Numbered from the stretch's first letter, positions 23,001-31,073 are shown. The stretch is 57,412 nucleotides of DNA from Streptomyces poonensis (GCF_014650915.1 NZ_BMVW01000019.1:1-57412), one strand, 5' to 3'. Translations and numbers: made by a program. The notes: generated by a model from the sequence alone, not told the origin.

Positions 23001-24995
23001 ATGGCCGCAGGCCTCGCGCTGTTCGGCGAGGTACGACAGGACGTTGTCCGCGGCCCAGGCGTCGAGGCCGGCCGTGAGCAGACGCAGCCGTGCGTCCTCC
23101 GGCGTCAGAGAGCCGACCTCACGCAGGAAGGCGCCCACCGCGCGGCCCAGCTCCAGCGGGCGGCCCAGCTGATCGCCCTTCCAGAACGGCAGCCGGCCCG
23201 GGACACCGGGCGCGGGGGAGACCAGCACGCGGTCGCGCGTGATGTCCTCGATCCGCCAGGAACTGGTGCCCAGCGTGAAGACGTCCCCCACGCGTGACTC
23301 GTAGACCATCTCCTCGTCGAGCTCGCCGACCCGGCCGCCGCCCTTCTTCGGGTCGGAGCCCGCGAGGAACACCCCGAAGAGGCCGCGGTCCGGGATCGTG
23401 CCCCCGGACGTGACGGCGAGGCGCTGGGCACCAGGGCGTCCGGTGACCGTGCCGGTGACCCGGTCCCACACCACGCGTGGGCGCAGCTCCGCGAAGGCGT
23501 CCGACGGATAGCGGCCCGCCAGCATGTCGAGCACGGCCGTGAACGCCGACTCCGGGAGCGAGGCGAACGGAGCCGCGCGGCGGACCATGGCCAGCAGGTC
23601 GTCGACCTGCCAGGCGTCCAGCGCGGTCATGGCGACGAGCTGCTGGGCGAGCACGTCCAGCGGGTTGGCCGGGATCCTCAGGGACTCGATGGCACCCTCA
23701 CGCATCCGCTCGGTGACCACGGCCGCCTGGACCAGGTCGCCGCGGTACTTGGGGAAGACCACGCCCGTGGAGACCGCGCCCACCTGGTGGCCCGCGCGGC
23801 CCACGCGCTGGAGGCCGGAGGCGACCGAGGGCGGTGACTCCACCTGGATCACGAGGTCCACGGCACCCATGTCGATGCCGAGCTCCAGACTGGAGGTGGC
23901 GACGACGGCCGGCAGGCGGCCCGCCTTCAGGTCCTCCTCCACCAGGGCGCGCTGCTCCTTGGAGACCGAGCCGTGGTGGGCGCGCGCGATGACGGGGGGA
24001 GCGCCGTGGGCCGCGCCCGAACCGCCCATGAGCTCCGCCGGGGAGTGGTGCTCGTCCAGGGACTCCCCGGTGGCCCGCTCGTAGGCGATCTCGTTGAGCC
24101 GGTTGCAGAGGCGCTCCGCGAGACGGCGGGAGTTCGCGAACACGATCGTCGAGCGGTGCGACTGGACGAGATCGGTGATCCGCTCCTCGACGTGCGGCCA
24201 GATCGACGGGCGCTCGGCGCCCTGCGCGCTGTCGGCGACGGGGGACCCGCCCAGCTCGCCCAGGTCCTCGACCGGGACGACCACGGACAGGTCGAACTCC
24301 TTGCCGGACGGCGGCTGGACGATCTCCACCTTGCGGCGCGGGGAGAGATAGCGGGCGACCTCGTCGACCGGGCGGACGGTCGCGGAGAGGCCGACGCGAC
24401 GGGCGGGCCTCGGCAGGAGCTCGTCGAGCCGCTCCAGGGAGAGAGCGAGATGCGCGCCCCGCTTGGTGCCGGCGACCGCGTGCACCTCGTCGAGGATCAC
24501 CGTCTCCACGCCCGTGAGCGCGTCGCGCGTGGCCGACGTGAGCATCAGGAACAGCGATTCAGGAGTGGTGATCAGGATGTCCGGCGGGCGGGTGGCCAGA
24601 GCGCGGCGCTCGGCGGCCGGAGTGTCGCCGGACCGGATGCCCACCTTGACCTCCGGCTCGGGCAGACCGAGGCGTACGGCCTCCTGGCGGATGCCGGTGA
24701 GAGGGCTGCGCAGATTGCGCTCCACGTCGACGGCGAGGGCCTTCAGCGGCGAGACGTACAGGACGCGGCAGCGCTTCTTCGGGTCGGCGGGGGGCGGTGT
24801 GGAGGCCAGCTGGTCGAGGGCGGCGAGGAACGCGGCGAGGGTCTTGCCGGAGCCGGTCGGGGCGACGACGAGCACGTCCGAGCCCTCGCTGATCGCCTGC
24901 CACGCCCCTGTCTGCGCCGCCGTGGGCGCGGAGAAGGCCCCCGTGAACCAGGCGCGGGTCGCGGGGGAGAAGGCGTCGAGCGGGGAACCAGCCAT
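20040..24995 (-). CDS. lhr: Lhr-family ATP-dependent DNA helicase
   Basis: This 1651-residue superfamily 2 helicase is a long Lhr of the actinobacterial type, a 3'-5' ssDNA translocase induced by DNA damage in mycobacteria. Visible motifs include the Q/Walker A segment VVAPTGSGKTLAAFLAALD, the DEVH box (VILDEVHAVAGTKRG), motif III SATV, and motif VI in LQRVGRAGHQ. A winged helix and the large Lhr C-terminal domains follow. Residues about 1400-1520 form a Gly/Pro/Ser-rich low-complexity insert (GGSTGGSTGGPSGF) before a final conserved block. Start ATG 24995 gives MAGSPLDAFSPATRAWF. It is upstream of nei on the same strand and diverges from an AraC gene. Confidence 0.95.
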   Translation of the reverse strand: MAGSPLDAFSPATRAWFTGAFSAPTAAQTGAWQAISEGSDVLVVAPTGSGKTLAAFLAALDQLASTPPPADPKKRCRVLYVSPLKALAVDVERNLRSPLTGIRQEAVRLGLPEPEVKVGIRSGDTPAAERRALATRPPDILITTPESLFLMLTSATRDALTGVETVILDEVHAVAGTKRGAHLALSLERLDELLPRPARRVGLSATVRPVDEVARYLSPRRKVEIVQPPSGKEFDLSVVVPVEDLGELGGSPVADSAQGAERPSIWPHVEERITDLVQSHRSTIVFANSRRLAERLCNRLNEIAYERATGESLDEHHSPAELMGGSGAAHGAPPVIARAHHGSVSKEQRALVEEDLKAGRLPAVVATSSLELGIDMGAVDLVIQVESPPSVASGLQRVGRAGHQVGAVSTGVVFPKYRGDLVQAAVVTERMREGAIESLRIPANPLDVLAQQLVAMTALDAWQVDDLLAMVRRAAPFASLPESAFTAVLDMLAGRYPSDAFAELRPRVVWDRVTGTVTGRPGAQRLAVTSGGTIPDRGLFGVFLAGSDPKKGGGRVGELDEEMVYESRVGDVFTLGTSSWRIEDITRDRVLVSPAPGVPGRLPFWKGDQLGRPLELGRAVGAFLREVGSLTPEDARLRLLTAGLDAWAADNVLSYLAEQREACGHVPDDRTIVVERFRDELGDWRVVVHSPFGAQVHAPWALALGARLSERYGMDAQVMHADDGIVLRLPDVDLMGLDLLDQDPMKGGTEYDAEKAPVGAADVAFDKGEVDQIVTDQVGGSALFASRFRECAARALLLPKRNPGKRTPLWQQRQRAAQLLEVASEFGSFPIVLEAVRECLQDVFDVPGLAELMGDIESRKVRLVEVTTPEPSPFARSLLFGYVAQFLYEGDSPLAERRAAALSLDSRLLAELLGQAELRELLDADVLTELEQELQWLTEDRRVKDPEGVADVLRLLGPLTDDELARRGADPQWARELAAARRVIQVRIAGADHWSAIEDAGRLRDALGTALPVGVPEAFTEPVKDPLGDLLARYARTHGPFTSAAAAARFGLGVAVTEGALQRLAASGRVVQGEFHPAGIGQEWCDAAVLRRLRRRSLAALRHELEPVPPAALAQFLPRWQHVGGGHRLRGIDGLVRAIEQLQGASVPASALEKLVLPSRVADYRPSMLDELTASGEVVWAGAGALPGKDGWISLYLADAAPLLLPPPHPLEPTALHQSVLDTLTGGYGLFFRQIADQVRATTHPDVTDPQLADALWELSWSGLLTNDTLTPMRALLGSGRTAGSTAHRAKRTVPRGRYGSLTAAARPQSRTGPPTVAGRWSLLPAQEPDPTVRAHALARALLDRHGVVTRGAVAAEGVEGGFSAVYRVLSAFEESGQARRGYVVEGLGAAQFAMDGAVDRLRATANARERGETGTESGYASPGGASGLPATPGPGQRTDSPWSTGGHPGFAGDIDGLSDFPGAGGMNGVPDFPTGPADPFEFPGGSTGGSTGGPSGFRRSGAGGPGHATGPANRAGRRTGSDRAVVLAAADPANAHGAALPWPEPPAGAGHKPGRKAGALVVLVDGELALYMERGGKTLLAWPTDPEGAVTDDPRLPAAAEALAASARAGSLGTVTVERVNGASALTSPLGALLEAAGFVATPRGLRLRA

Positions 24996-25102
24996 GCACC
25001 CATCCTGCACCCGAGCACTGACAATGGGGCTGACCTGCGGTGACGACGGTCACTCGGGCGGGCCCGCTCAGCGGTGCCCTGGTGCTGCGGGAGAATGAGG
25101 GC

Positions 25103-26083
25103 ATGGCGAGTTCGGGCGAGCGGGCACGGCACTGGCAGTATGCGGAACTGCCCGGTGTCGATCTGCTGCGGGCCCGGTACGTCGGGAAGCGGTTCGTGCG
25201 GCACACGCACGAGAACTTCGTCATCGCGGCCATCGCCGACGGTGTCGAGGTCTTCCATCACGGTGGTGCCGATCAGTACGCGGGGCCCGGAGCGCTGGCA
25301 CTGATCAATCCCGACACCCCGCACACGGGACGGGCGGGTGGGCCCGAGGGTTGGCGGTACGGGGCCGTCTATCCGTCTCCCGAGCTGGTGGCCGAGATCG
25401 CCGCCGAGACGACGCTGATCCGGGGGACACCCGGTTTCCGCAACCCGGTCCTCGACGACCCGTACGCCGCCGGGCTGGTCCACCAGGTGCTGCGGGCCGT
25501 GGACGAGGGCAACGCGCTCGCGGCCGACACGCTGCTGCGGGTCGCCGTGACCCGGTTGCTGCGGCTCAACGGCGGGACGCCGCCCCGGCGTGCCGTGCGC
25601 ACGGCCGGGGCCCGCATGGCCGCCCGCGCGCGTGCGGTCCTGGAGGAGCGGATGGCCGAGCCGCCGACGCTGCAGCGGCTCGCCGAGGACCTCGGCACCA
25701 GCCCCTTCGCGCTGCTGCGGGCGTTCCGGGAGACCTACGGGATGCCTCCGCACGCGTGGCTGACCGATGCCCGGGTGCGCGGGGCGCGACGCCTGCTGGA
25801 CGCGGGCAGCACACCCGCGGAGGCCGCCGTCGCCGTGGGCTTCACCGACCAGCCGCATCTCAACCGTCACTTCGGCCGGATCGTAGGAGTGCCGCCGGGC
25901 GCCTACCAGCGGGAGCGCAAAAATGTACAAGACCCGCGCGGTCGGGTCCCCGTACGGTCCGACGCATGGCACAACAGACAGCACCAGCAGACATATGTGA
26001 GGGAAAGCCCGACTCGGCCGTCGTCAGAGACGCCCTGGGAGTCGGGCTCGCCGTCGGACTGTCCGGCTTCGCCTTCGGGGTGA
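25103..26083 (+). CDS. AraC-family transcriptional regulator
   Basis: The 326-residue regulator has an N-terminal cupin sensor (about 15-110, FVRHTHENFVIAAIADG and INPDTPHTG) and a C-terminal double helix-turn-helix (about 175-275, LAEDLGTSPFALLRAFRETYG and AVGFTDQPHLNRHFGRIVG). It is adjacent to azlCD and probably regulates it; the cupin may bind an amino acid or related ligand. The last 50 or so residues after PPGAYQRERKN are not AraC-like, and they overlap the start of azlC by 118 bases in another frame, so a lost stop codon or frameshift near the 3' end is possible. GAGAAT lies 6 bases before ATG 25103, compatible with a leaderless mRNA. Confidence 0.88.
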   Translation: MASSGERARHWQYAELPGVDLLRARYVGKRFVRHTHENFVIAAIADGVEVFHHGGADQYAGPGALALINPDTPHTGRAGGPEGWRYGAVYPSPELVAEIAAETTLIRGTPGFRNPVLDDPYAAGLVHQVLRAVDEGNALAADTLLRVAVTRLLRLNGGTPPRRAVRTAGARMAARARAVLEERMAEPPTLQRLAEDLGTSPFALLRAFRETYGMPPHAWLTDARVRGARRLLDAGSTPAEAAVAVGFTDQPHLNRHFGRIVGVPPGAYQRERKNVQDPRGRVPVRSDAWHNRQHQQTYVRESPTRPSSETPWESGSPSDCPASPSG

Positions 26084-26718
26084 CCTCGGCCGGCAGCGGG
26101 CTCACCCTGCTGCAGACCTGCGCCCTCAGCCTCCTGGTGTTCACGGGCGCCTCCCAGTTCGCACTCGTGGGCGCCCTCGCGGCGGGCGGCAACCCGTTCA
26201 CGGCGGCGGCGGGAGCTTTCTTCCTGGGGGTGCGCAACGCGTTCTACGGGCTGCGGCTCTCCCAGTTGCTGGCGCTCCCGCGCGCGGTGCGGCCCTTCGC
26301 AGCCCAGTGGGTCATCGACGAGACCGCGGCAGTCGCCCTCGCCCAGCCGACGCGACGGGCCGTCCGGATCGGCTTCACCGTCACCGGGCTGAGCCTGTAC
26401 GTGCTGTGGAACCTCACCACGCTGCTCGGCGCGGTGGGCGCCGAGGCCATCGGGGACACCGACGCCTGGGGGCTGGACGCCGCGGGCCCCGCCGTCTTCC
26501 TGGCGCTGCTCGCGCCGATGCTGAAGACCGCCACGGAGCGCGCCGTCGCCGGCCTCGCGGTCGTCCTGGGAGTCGGCCTGCTGCCCGTACTGCCCGCCGG
26601 GATGCCGGTTCTCGTGGCCGCGCTGGCCGCCCCGGCCGTCCTGTGGGCAACGGGGCGGCGAACGGCGACGGCCGGCGAGAAGGCCGCCGAGGACGACGTA
26701 CGGAGGGCGGACCGTTGA
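25966..26718 (+). CDS. azlC: AzlC-family branched-chain amino acid exporter large subunit
   Basis: The 250-residue integral membrane protein has about seven hydrophobic helices and the AzlC signature region GLAVGLSGFAFGVTSAGSG, then FTGASQFALVGALAAGGNP and GVRNAFYGLRLSQ. AzlC with AzlD (BrnF/BrnE in corynebacteria) exports branched-chain amino acids and analogues. ATG 25966 lies 7 bases after TACGGT (25953-25958), suggesting a leaderless start inside the 3' end of the araC frame. It couples to azlD through an overlapping TTGA. Confidence 0.9.
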   Translation: MAQQTAPADICEGKPDSAVVRDALGVGLAVGLSGFAFGVTSAGSGLTLLQTCALSLLVFTGASQFALVGALAAGGNPFTAAAGAFFLGVRNAFYGLRLSQLLALPRAVRPFAAQWVIDETAAVALAQPTRRAVRIGFTVTGLSLYVLWNLTTLLGAVGAEAIGDTDAWGLDAAGPAVFLALLAPMLKTATERAVAGLAVVLGVGLLPVLPAGMPVLVAALAAPAVLWATGRRTATAGEKAAEDDVRRADR

Positions 26719-27023
26719 CCGTCTGGATCGCGATCGCCGTGACGGCGGTCGGTTGCTACGCCGTCAAGCTCATCGGCCTGCTCGTGCCCGAAGGCGTACT
26801 GGAGCGGCCGCTCGTCCGTCGCTTGGCCGCACTGGTCCCCGTGGCGCTGCTGGCCGCCCTCACGGCCCAGCAGACCTTCGCCGACGGAACCACCGTCGTA
26901 CTCGACGCGCGGGCCGCGGGGCTGGCCGCGGCCGCCGTCGCGTTGCTGCTGCGCGCGCCCTTCCTGCTCGTCGTCGCCGCGGCCGTGGTCGTGACGGCGG
27001 GGGTACGGGCACTGACGGGCTGA
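26715..27023 (+). CDS. azlD: AzlD-family branched-chain amino acid exporter small subunit
   Basis: The 102-residue protein has three to four hydrophobic helices and the AzlD pattern: TVWIAIAVTAVGCYAVKLIG, LVRRLAALVPVALLAAL and a Val/Ala-rich last helix. The start is TTG at 26715, which overlaps the azlC stop (TTGA) with CGGAGGG just upstream; no ATG or GTG is available in a suitable place. It is the partner subunit of AzlC. Confidence 0.88.
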   Translation: MTVWIAIAVTAVGCYAVKLIGLLVPEGVLERPLVRRLAALVPVALLAALTAQQTFADGTTVVLDARAAGLAAAAVALLLRAPFLLVVAAAVVVTAGVRALTG

Positions 27024-27031
27024 CCGCGGGC

Positions 27032-27059
27032 CGGGTCCGCACGCGCGCGTGCGGACCCG
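27032..27059. terminator. Bidirectional terminator
   Basis: A perfect 12-bp stem (27032-27043 with 27048-27059) around a CGCG loop lies between the convergent azlD and the next minus-strand gene. Confidence 0.75.
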
Positions 27060-27075
27060 TTCGTGCCTCCGGGAG

Positions 27076-28062
27076 TCACAACCGTCCGTACGCGCGGAGC
27101 GTGAGCAGCGCCTCGATGGTGACGACGGGGCGGCTCTCCAGTGCGATGCCCGGCGCCCACGGGCGCTGAGGGGAGCGCTCGCGCGTCGAGCAGTGGGGAA
27201 GGACCGGCCAGCCACCGTCCTCCCGTTGACCGGCCATCAGGAAGTCCAGCGAGCGGGTCATCTCCTCGTCCGTGAACCACGCGCGCGCGAGGCTGTCCGG
27301 TGTGCGGGCGAAGTCGTACGGGAAGTGGCGCCCGCCCGGCACACAGCCGGGCGACACCGGGTACGCCGCCGCGTCCTTCAGCTCCTCCGGGTCCAGCACG
27401 GCCAGCCGCCGGCCGCGGACCAGGCGGCCGAGCCGGTCGGCGGCCGCCTCCGCGCGCGGGCGGTCGGGCACGGAGTCGAGAAAGGCCACAGCCGCCTCGA
27501 TCTCGTGCGGATGCGACTGTTCCAGGGAGTCCACCGCCTGCCAGCAGAAGTCGGTGGCCCGGAACAGCCAGGCGTGCCACACCCCGTTGCCGTGCAGCAG
27601 CCCCACCACGGGCCCGGTGGCGAGGAGGTCGCTGGGCGGGGTGTCGACGATGGGAAGGCAGGGGGCCGCCGGATAGGCCCGCTGGCTGGGATGGATCGCC
27701 GGGAGGGCGCCGTCCGGCGTCGACACGGACGTCAGATACCGGCACACACGCTCCGCCCGCTGTCCGCCGCAGCGCCCGATCGAGTCCAGCACGCGCAGCG
27801 CCTGCCCGGTGTGCAGCGGCTGGCTCACCGGCCCCCGCAGATCGGGTGCGAGCGCGTGGCCGTATCCCTCGTCCGCGTTGCGGTAGGCGGCCAGTGCGGT
27901 CTCCACCGCGTCGGCGCTCCCGCCCAGGAAGTGGTACGCGAAGCGGCGCTGTTCCAGTACGCGCGCGGTGAGCCAGACGAACTGCTCGGCGCGGGTCAGC
28001 GGGGTGTGTGCCAAAGACGTCGGGGGCGTCGGGGGGAGTGGGGATGCTCCTGTTTCGGCCAT
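27076..28062 (-). CDS. Prenyltransferase/squalene-cyclase-like toroid protein of unknown function
   Basis: The 328-residue protein shows repeated motifs of the alpha/alpha toroid fold: LDFLMAGQREDGGWPVLP near the C-terminus, plus CRYLTSVSTPDGALPAIHPS and YRNADEGYGHALAPDL. This fold occurs in terpene cyclases and prenyltransferases. The DxDD or DCTAE catalytic motifs of class II cyclases are not evident, so enzymatic activity is unproven. ATG 28062 lies 7 bases from a minus-strand TACGGT (28070-28075), suggesting leaderless expression. It diverges from the DUF3046 gene. Confidence 0.7.
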   Translation of the reverse strand: MAETGASPLPPTPPTSLAHTPLTRAEQFVWLTARVLEQRRFAYHFLGGSADAVETALAAYRNADEGYGHALAPDLRGPVSQPLHTGQALRVLDSIGRCGGQRAERVCRYLTSVSTPDGALPAIHPSQRAYPAAPCLPIVDTPPSDLLATGPVVGLLHGNGVWHAWLFRATDFCWQAVDSLEQSHPHEIEAAVAFLDSVPDRPRAEAAADRLGRLVRGRRLAVLDPEELKDAAAYPVSPGCVPGGRHFPYDFARTPDSLARAWFTDEEMTRSLDFLMAGQREDGGWPVLPHCSTRERSPQRPWAPGIALESRPVVTIEALLTLRAYGRL

Positions 28063-28141
28063 GCGTCAGACCGTAGGGCGGAAAGCGTTCTCGGCAGGCC
28101 GTCCCGGCTCGGCCCACCCCCGGGCGCGGGATACTGGGGGC

Positions 28142-28336
28142 ATGCGGTTGACGGTCTTCTGGCAGCGGATGGCGGATCACTTCGGTGAGGGGTACGCCGA
28201 AACCTTTGCGCACGATCATGTGATGTCCGAGCTGGGCGGGCGCACCGTGCGGCAGGCGCTCGACGCCGGCTGGGAGGCGAAGGACGTGTGGCGCGTGGTG
28301 TGCTCGACGATGAACGTTCCGGACGAGAGGCGCTGA
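28142..28336 (+). CDS. DUF3046 family small protein
   Basis: The 64-residue protein MRLTVFWQRMADHFGEGYA belongs to the actinobacterial DUF3046 family, known from conserved positions close to recA. It has helical amphipathic character and ends STMNVPDERR. GATACT lies 6 bases before ATG 28142, which fits a leaderless transcript. Function is unknown; nearness to recA/recX hints at a conserved neighbourhood rather than a proven link to repair. Confidence 0.85.
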   Translation: MRLTVFWQRMADHFGEGYAETFAHDHVMSELGGRTVRQALDAGWEAKDVWRVVCSTMNVPDERR

Positions 28337-28374
28337 ACCTTCGCGGAGCCGCAGCCCGGCCGCCCGGTGCCCGC

Positions 28375-29682
28375 ATGAAGATCCTGGGGGAGGGACTGAC
28401 TGTCGGTCGTGTGGGCGAGACTTGGTGCGTGGCCCCCACAGACGAGACCGCGCCGGTCGACCAGCTCGCATCCCCGTACGGCACCGTGCCGCCCCCGCCG
28501 CCTCCGGCGGCCGATGATGCAGGGCGGGGCGACCGCATGCCGCGCTGGCTGCCGCGCGCCATGGTGCTGGCCCTGTCGCTCGTCGCCGCCTTCCAGCTCG
28601 GCAGCTGGGCGTTCCATCAGCTCATCGGGCTGCTGGTCAACGTCCTCATCGCCTTCTTCCTGGCGCTCGCGATCGAGCCGGCGGTCAGCTGGATGGCCTC
28701 GCGCGGGCTGCGCAGAGGCTTCGCCACCTTCCTCGTCTTCTTCGGTGTGCTGATCGGTGTCGCGGGTTTCGTCACGCTGATGGGCTCGATGCTCGCGGGC
28801 CAGATCGTCAGGATGGTCGAGGGCCTCCCGGAGTACTTCGACTCCGTGATCAGCTGGGTCAACACCACCTTCCACACCGAGCTGAAGCGGGTGGACATAC
28901 AGGAGGGCCTGCTCCGCTCCGACTGGCTGCAGAGATACGTGCAGAACAGCGCCACGGGGGTCCTGGACGTCTCCGCGCAGGTGCTGGGCGGTCTCTTCCA
29001 GCTGCTCACGATCACACTGTTCTCGTTCTACTTCGCCGCCGACGGCCCGCGGCTGCGGCGCGCACTGTGTTCCGTACTGCCGCCCGCCAGGCAGGCCGAG
29101 GTGCTGCGTGCCTGGGAGATCGCCGTCGACAAGACCGGCGGTTACCTCTATTCGAGGGGTCTGATGGCGCTCATCTCCGGCGTGGCGCACTACGTCCTGC
29201 TGGAGTACCTGGACGTGAACTACGCGCCCGTCCTCGCGGTCTGGGTCGGCCTCGTCTCCCAGTTCATCCCCACCATCGGCACCTATCTGGCGGGCGCGCT
29301 GCCGATGCTGATCGCCTTCACGGAGAACCCGTGGTACGCGCTGTGGGTACTGATCTTCGTGGTGATCTACCAGCAGTTCGAGAACTACATGCTGCAGCCC
29401 AAGCTGACCGCCAAGACGGTGGACGTCCATCCGGCGGTCGCCTTCGGGTCCGTCATCGCGGGCACCGCCCTCCTCGGTGCCGTCGGGGCGCTGATCGCCA
29501 TTCCGGCGGTCGCCACGCTGCAGGCGTTCCTCGGGGCGTACGTGAAGCGGTACGACGTCACGGACGACCCCCGGGTGCAAGGCCACCGCGGACGGGGTCC
29601 GAGCAGGGCACTCGCCCGTGCACGGCGCATGCTGCAGCAGAGACGGCAGCCGAAGCCGGAAGAGGGCGGCGGGTCCTCCTGA
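28375..29682 (+). CDS. AI-2E family (PerM-type) transporter
   Basis: The 435-residue membrane protein has the AI-2E exporter family layout: an N-terminal Pro-rich cytoplasmic tail (PPPPPPAADD), about seven or eight helices, and the central amphipathic region between helices 3 and 4 (about 140-200). The conserved C-terminal block includes VYQQFENYMLQPKLTAKTV and GSVIAGTALLGAVGALIAIP. Substrates of actinobacterial members are not established. Start is uncertain: ATG 28375 gives the full frame, while GTG 28429 (VAPTDETAP) is a plausible alternative. Neither has a good ribosome site. The Arg/Gln-rich C-terminal tail is disordered. Confidence 0.85.
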   Translation: MKILGEGLTVGRVGETWCVAPTDETAPVDQLASPYGTVPPPPPPAADDAGRGDRMPRWLPRAMVLALSLVAAFQLGSWAFHQLIGLLVNVLIAFFLALAIEPAVSWMASRGLRRGFATFLVFFGVLIGVAGFVTLMGSMLAGQIVRMVEGLPEYFDSVISWVNTTFHTELKRVDIQEGLLRSDWLQRYVQNSATGVLDVSAQVLGGLFQLLTITLFSFYFAADGPRLRRALCSVLPPARQAEVLRAWEIAVDKTGGYLYSRGLMALISGVAHYVLLEYLDVNYAPVLAVWVGLVSQFIPTIGTYLAGALPMLIAFTENPWYALWVLIFVVIYQQFENYMLQPKLTAKTVDVHPAVAFGSVIAGTALLGAVGALIAIPAVATLQAFLGAYVKRYDVTDDPRVQGHRGRGPSRALARARRMLQQRRQPKPEEGGGSS

Positions 29683-29789
29683 GGCGGCTGCCCTCCGGCG
29701 CCATGTCCGGAGGGCGCCACACGTGGGTGGTCCGCGCTCGTAGCGCCCGTTCCCGTCCCGCACACGACTCCGGCGGGGCGAGGGCGCGC

Positions 29790-29816
29790 TTGACACTAAA
29801 ATCGAACATCCATTCT
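29790..29816 (+). promoter_or_regulatory. recA promoter overlapping a LexA (SOS) box
   Basis: A perfect -35 TTGACA (29790-29795) is followed by CGAACATCCATTCT (29803-29816), a near-consensus Gram-positive LexA/DinR site (CGAAC-N4-GTTCG with an imperfect right arm). The operator lies between -35 and the likely -10 (CATTCT or TTCTCA), so bound LexA would block RNA polymerase. SOS control therefore looks intact even though recA is not. Confidence 0.8.
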
Positions 29817-29891
29817 CATGGAGGCTTCGACGAGGCTCTCGGTGGGCGATTCCGGCGGTTTTGAGGGGGTTTCCAAGAGGGAGTGCCGGAG

Positions 29892-29900
29892 TTATCCACA
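29892..29900 (+). promoter_or_regulatory. DnaA-box-like 9-mer upstream of recA
   Basis: TTATCCACA is a perfect match to the classic DnaA box (Streptomyces usually prefers TTGTCCACA). It is single, about 90 bases before the recA start, in the transcribed leader. A chance match cannot be excluded. Confidence 0.4.
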
Positions 29901-29989
29901 GGCCGGACGGGCGTCAGGGCCCATTGTCAGTGGCAGGCGTTAGCGTTTTTGACGTGAAGCGAACGACTCAAGCAAACCGGGTGGAACCC

Positions 29990-31070
29990 ATGGCAGGAAC
30001 CGACCGCGAGAAGGCGCTCGACGCCGCGCTCGCACAGATTGAACGGCAATTCGGCAAGGGCGCGGTCATGCGCATGGGCGAGCGGTCGAAGGAGCCCATC
30101 GAGGTCATCCCGACCGGTTCGACCGCCCTCGACGTGGCCCTCGGCGTCGGCGGCCTGCCGCGCGGCCGTGTGGTGCGCCGTGGCCAACGCGCAGAAGGCC
30201 GGCGGCCAGGTCGCCTTCGTGGACGCGGAGCACGCCCTCGACCCCGAGTACGCCAAGAAGCTCGGCGTCGACATCGACAACCTGATCCTCTCCCAGCCCG
30301 ACAACGGTGAGCAGGCGCTGGAGATCGTGGACATGCTGGTCCGCTCCGGTGCCCTCGACCTGATCGTCATCGACTCCGTCGCCGCGCTCGTCCCGCGCGC
30401 GGAGATCGAGGGCGAGATGGGCGACAGCCACGTCGGTCTGCAGGCCCGTCTGATGAGCCAGGCCCTGCGGAAGATCACCAGCGCGCTCAACCAGTCCAAG
30501 ACCACCGCGATCTTCATCAACCAGCTCCGCGAGAAGATCGGCGTGATGTTCGGCTCCCCCGAGACCACGACCGGTGGCCGGGCGCTCAAGTTCTACGCCT
30601 CGGTGCGTATCGACATCCGCCGCATCGAGACCCTGAAGGACGGCACGGAGGCGGTCGGCAACCGCACCCGTTGCAAGGTCGTCAAGAACAAGGTCGCGCC
30701 GCCCTTCAAGCAGGCCGAGTTCGACATCCTCTACGGGCAGGGCATCAGCCGTGAGGGCGGCCTGATCGACATGGGCGTGGAGCACGGCTTCGTCCGCAAG
30801 GCCGGCGCCTGGTACACGTACGAGGGCGACCAGCTCGGCCAGGGCAAGGAGAACGCCCGCAACTTCCTGAAGGACAACCCCGACCTCGCCAACGAGATCG
30901 AGAAGAAGATCAAGGAGAAGCTGGGCGTCGGGGTGCGGGCTGAGGAGCCCGCCGCCGAGCCGGGAGCGGACGCGGCGGCCTCGACCGCGACCGCGGGCGA
31001 GGCCGCGAAGACCGTGCCCGCTCCGGCGGCCAAGACGGCCAAGACCAAGGCTGCGGCAGCCAAGAGCTGA
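29990..31070 (+). pseudogene. recA: recA, disrupted: Walker A segment missing and frame shifted
   Basis: Two adjacent frames together encode RecA. Codons 1-62 (29990-30175) read MAGTDREKALDAALAQIERQ onward to GGLPRGRVV. RecA homology resumes at 30177 in a different frame with AVANAQKAGGQVAFVDAEHA and continues without defect to 31070. Comparison with other RecA proteins shows that the E-V-Y-G-P-E-S-S-G-K-T-T-L-T-L-H segment, which holds the Walker A ATP-binding loop, is missing. That implies a deletion of about 47 bases, not a multiple of three. Translation from the start would stop at 30310 after 106 residues. Walker B (LIVIDSVAAL), loop L2 and the Lys/Ala-rich C-terminus are all present. 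No restart product could bind ATP. The gene is non-functional as written, unless the gap is an assembly error. Confidence 0.92.
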
Positions 31071-31073
31071 CCC

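Larger units (their letters stand above)
29683..29989 (+). other. recA upstream region
   Basis: These 307 bp hold no gene. They carry the SOS promoter at 29790-29816, a perfect DnaA-box 9-mer at 29892-29900, and a leader of about 170 bases before the recA start. Confidence 0.7.

Noticed and set aside
30039..31070. A separate gene for the 3' part of recA with its own start at 30039
   Set aside because: The first 40 codons are an out-of-frame reading of the recA 5' end; there is no ribosome site, and RecA similarity begins only after the deletion junction.
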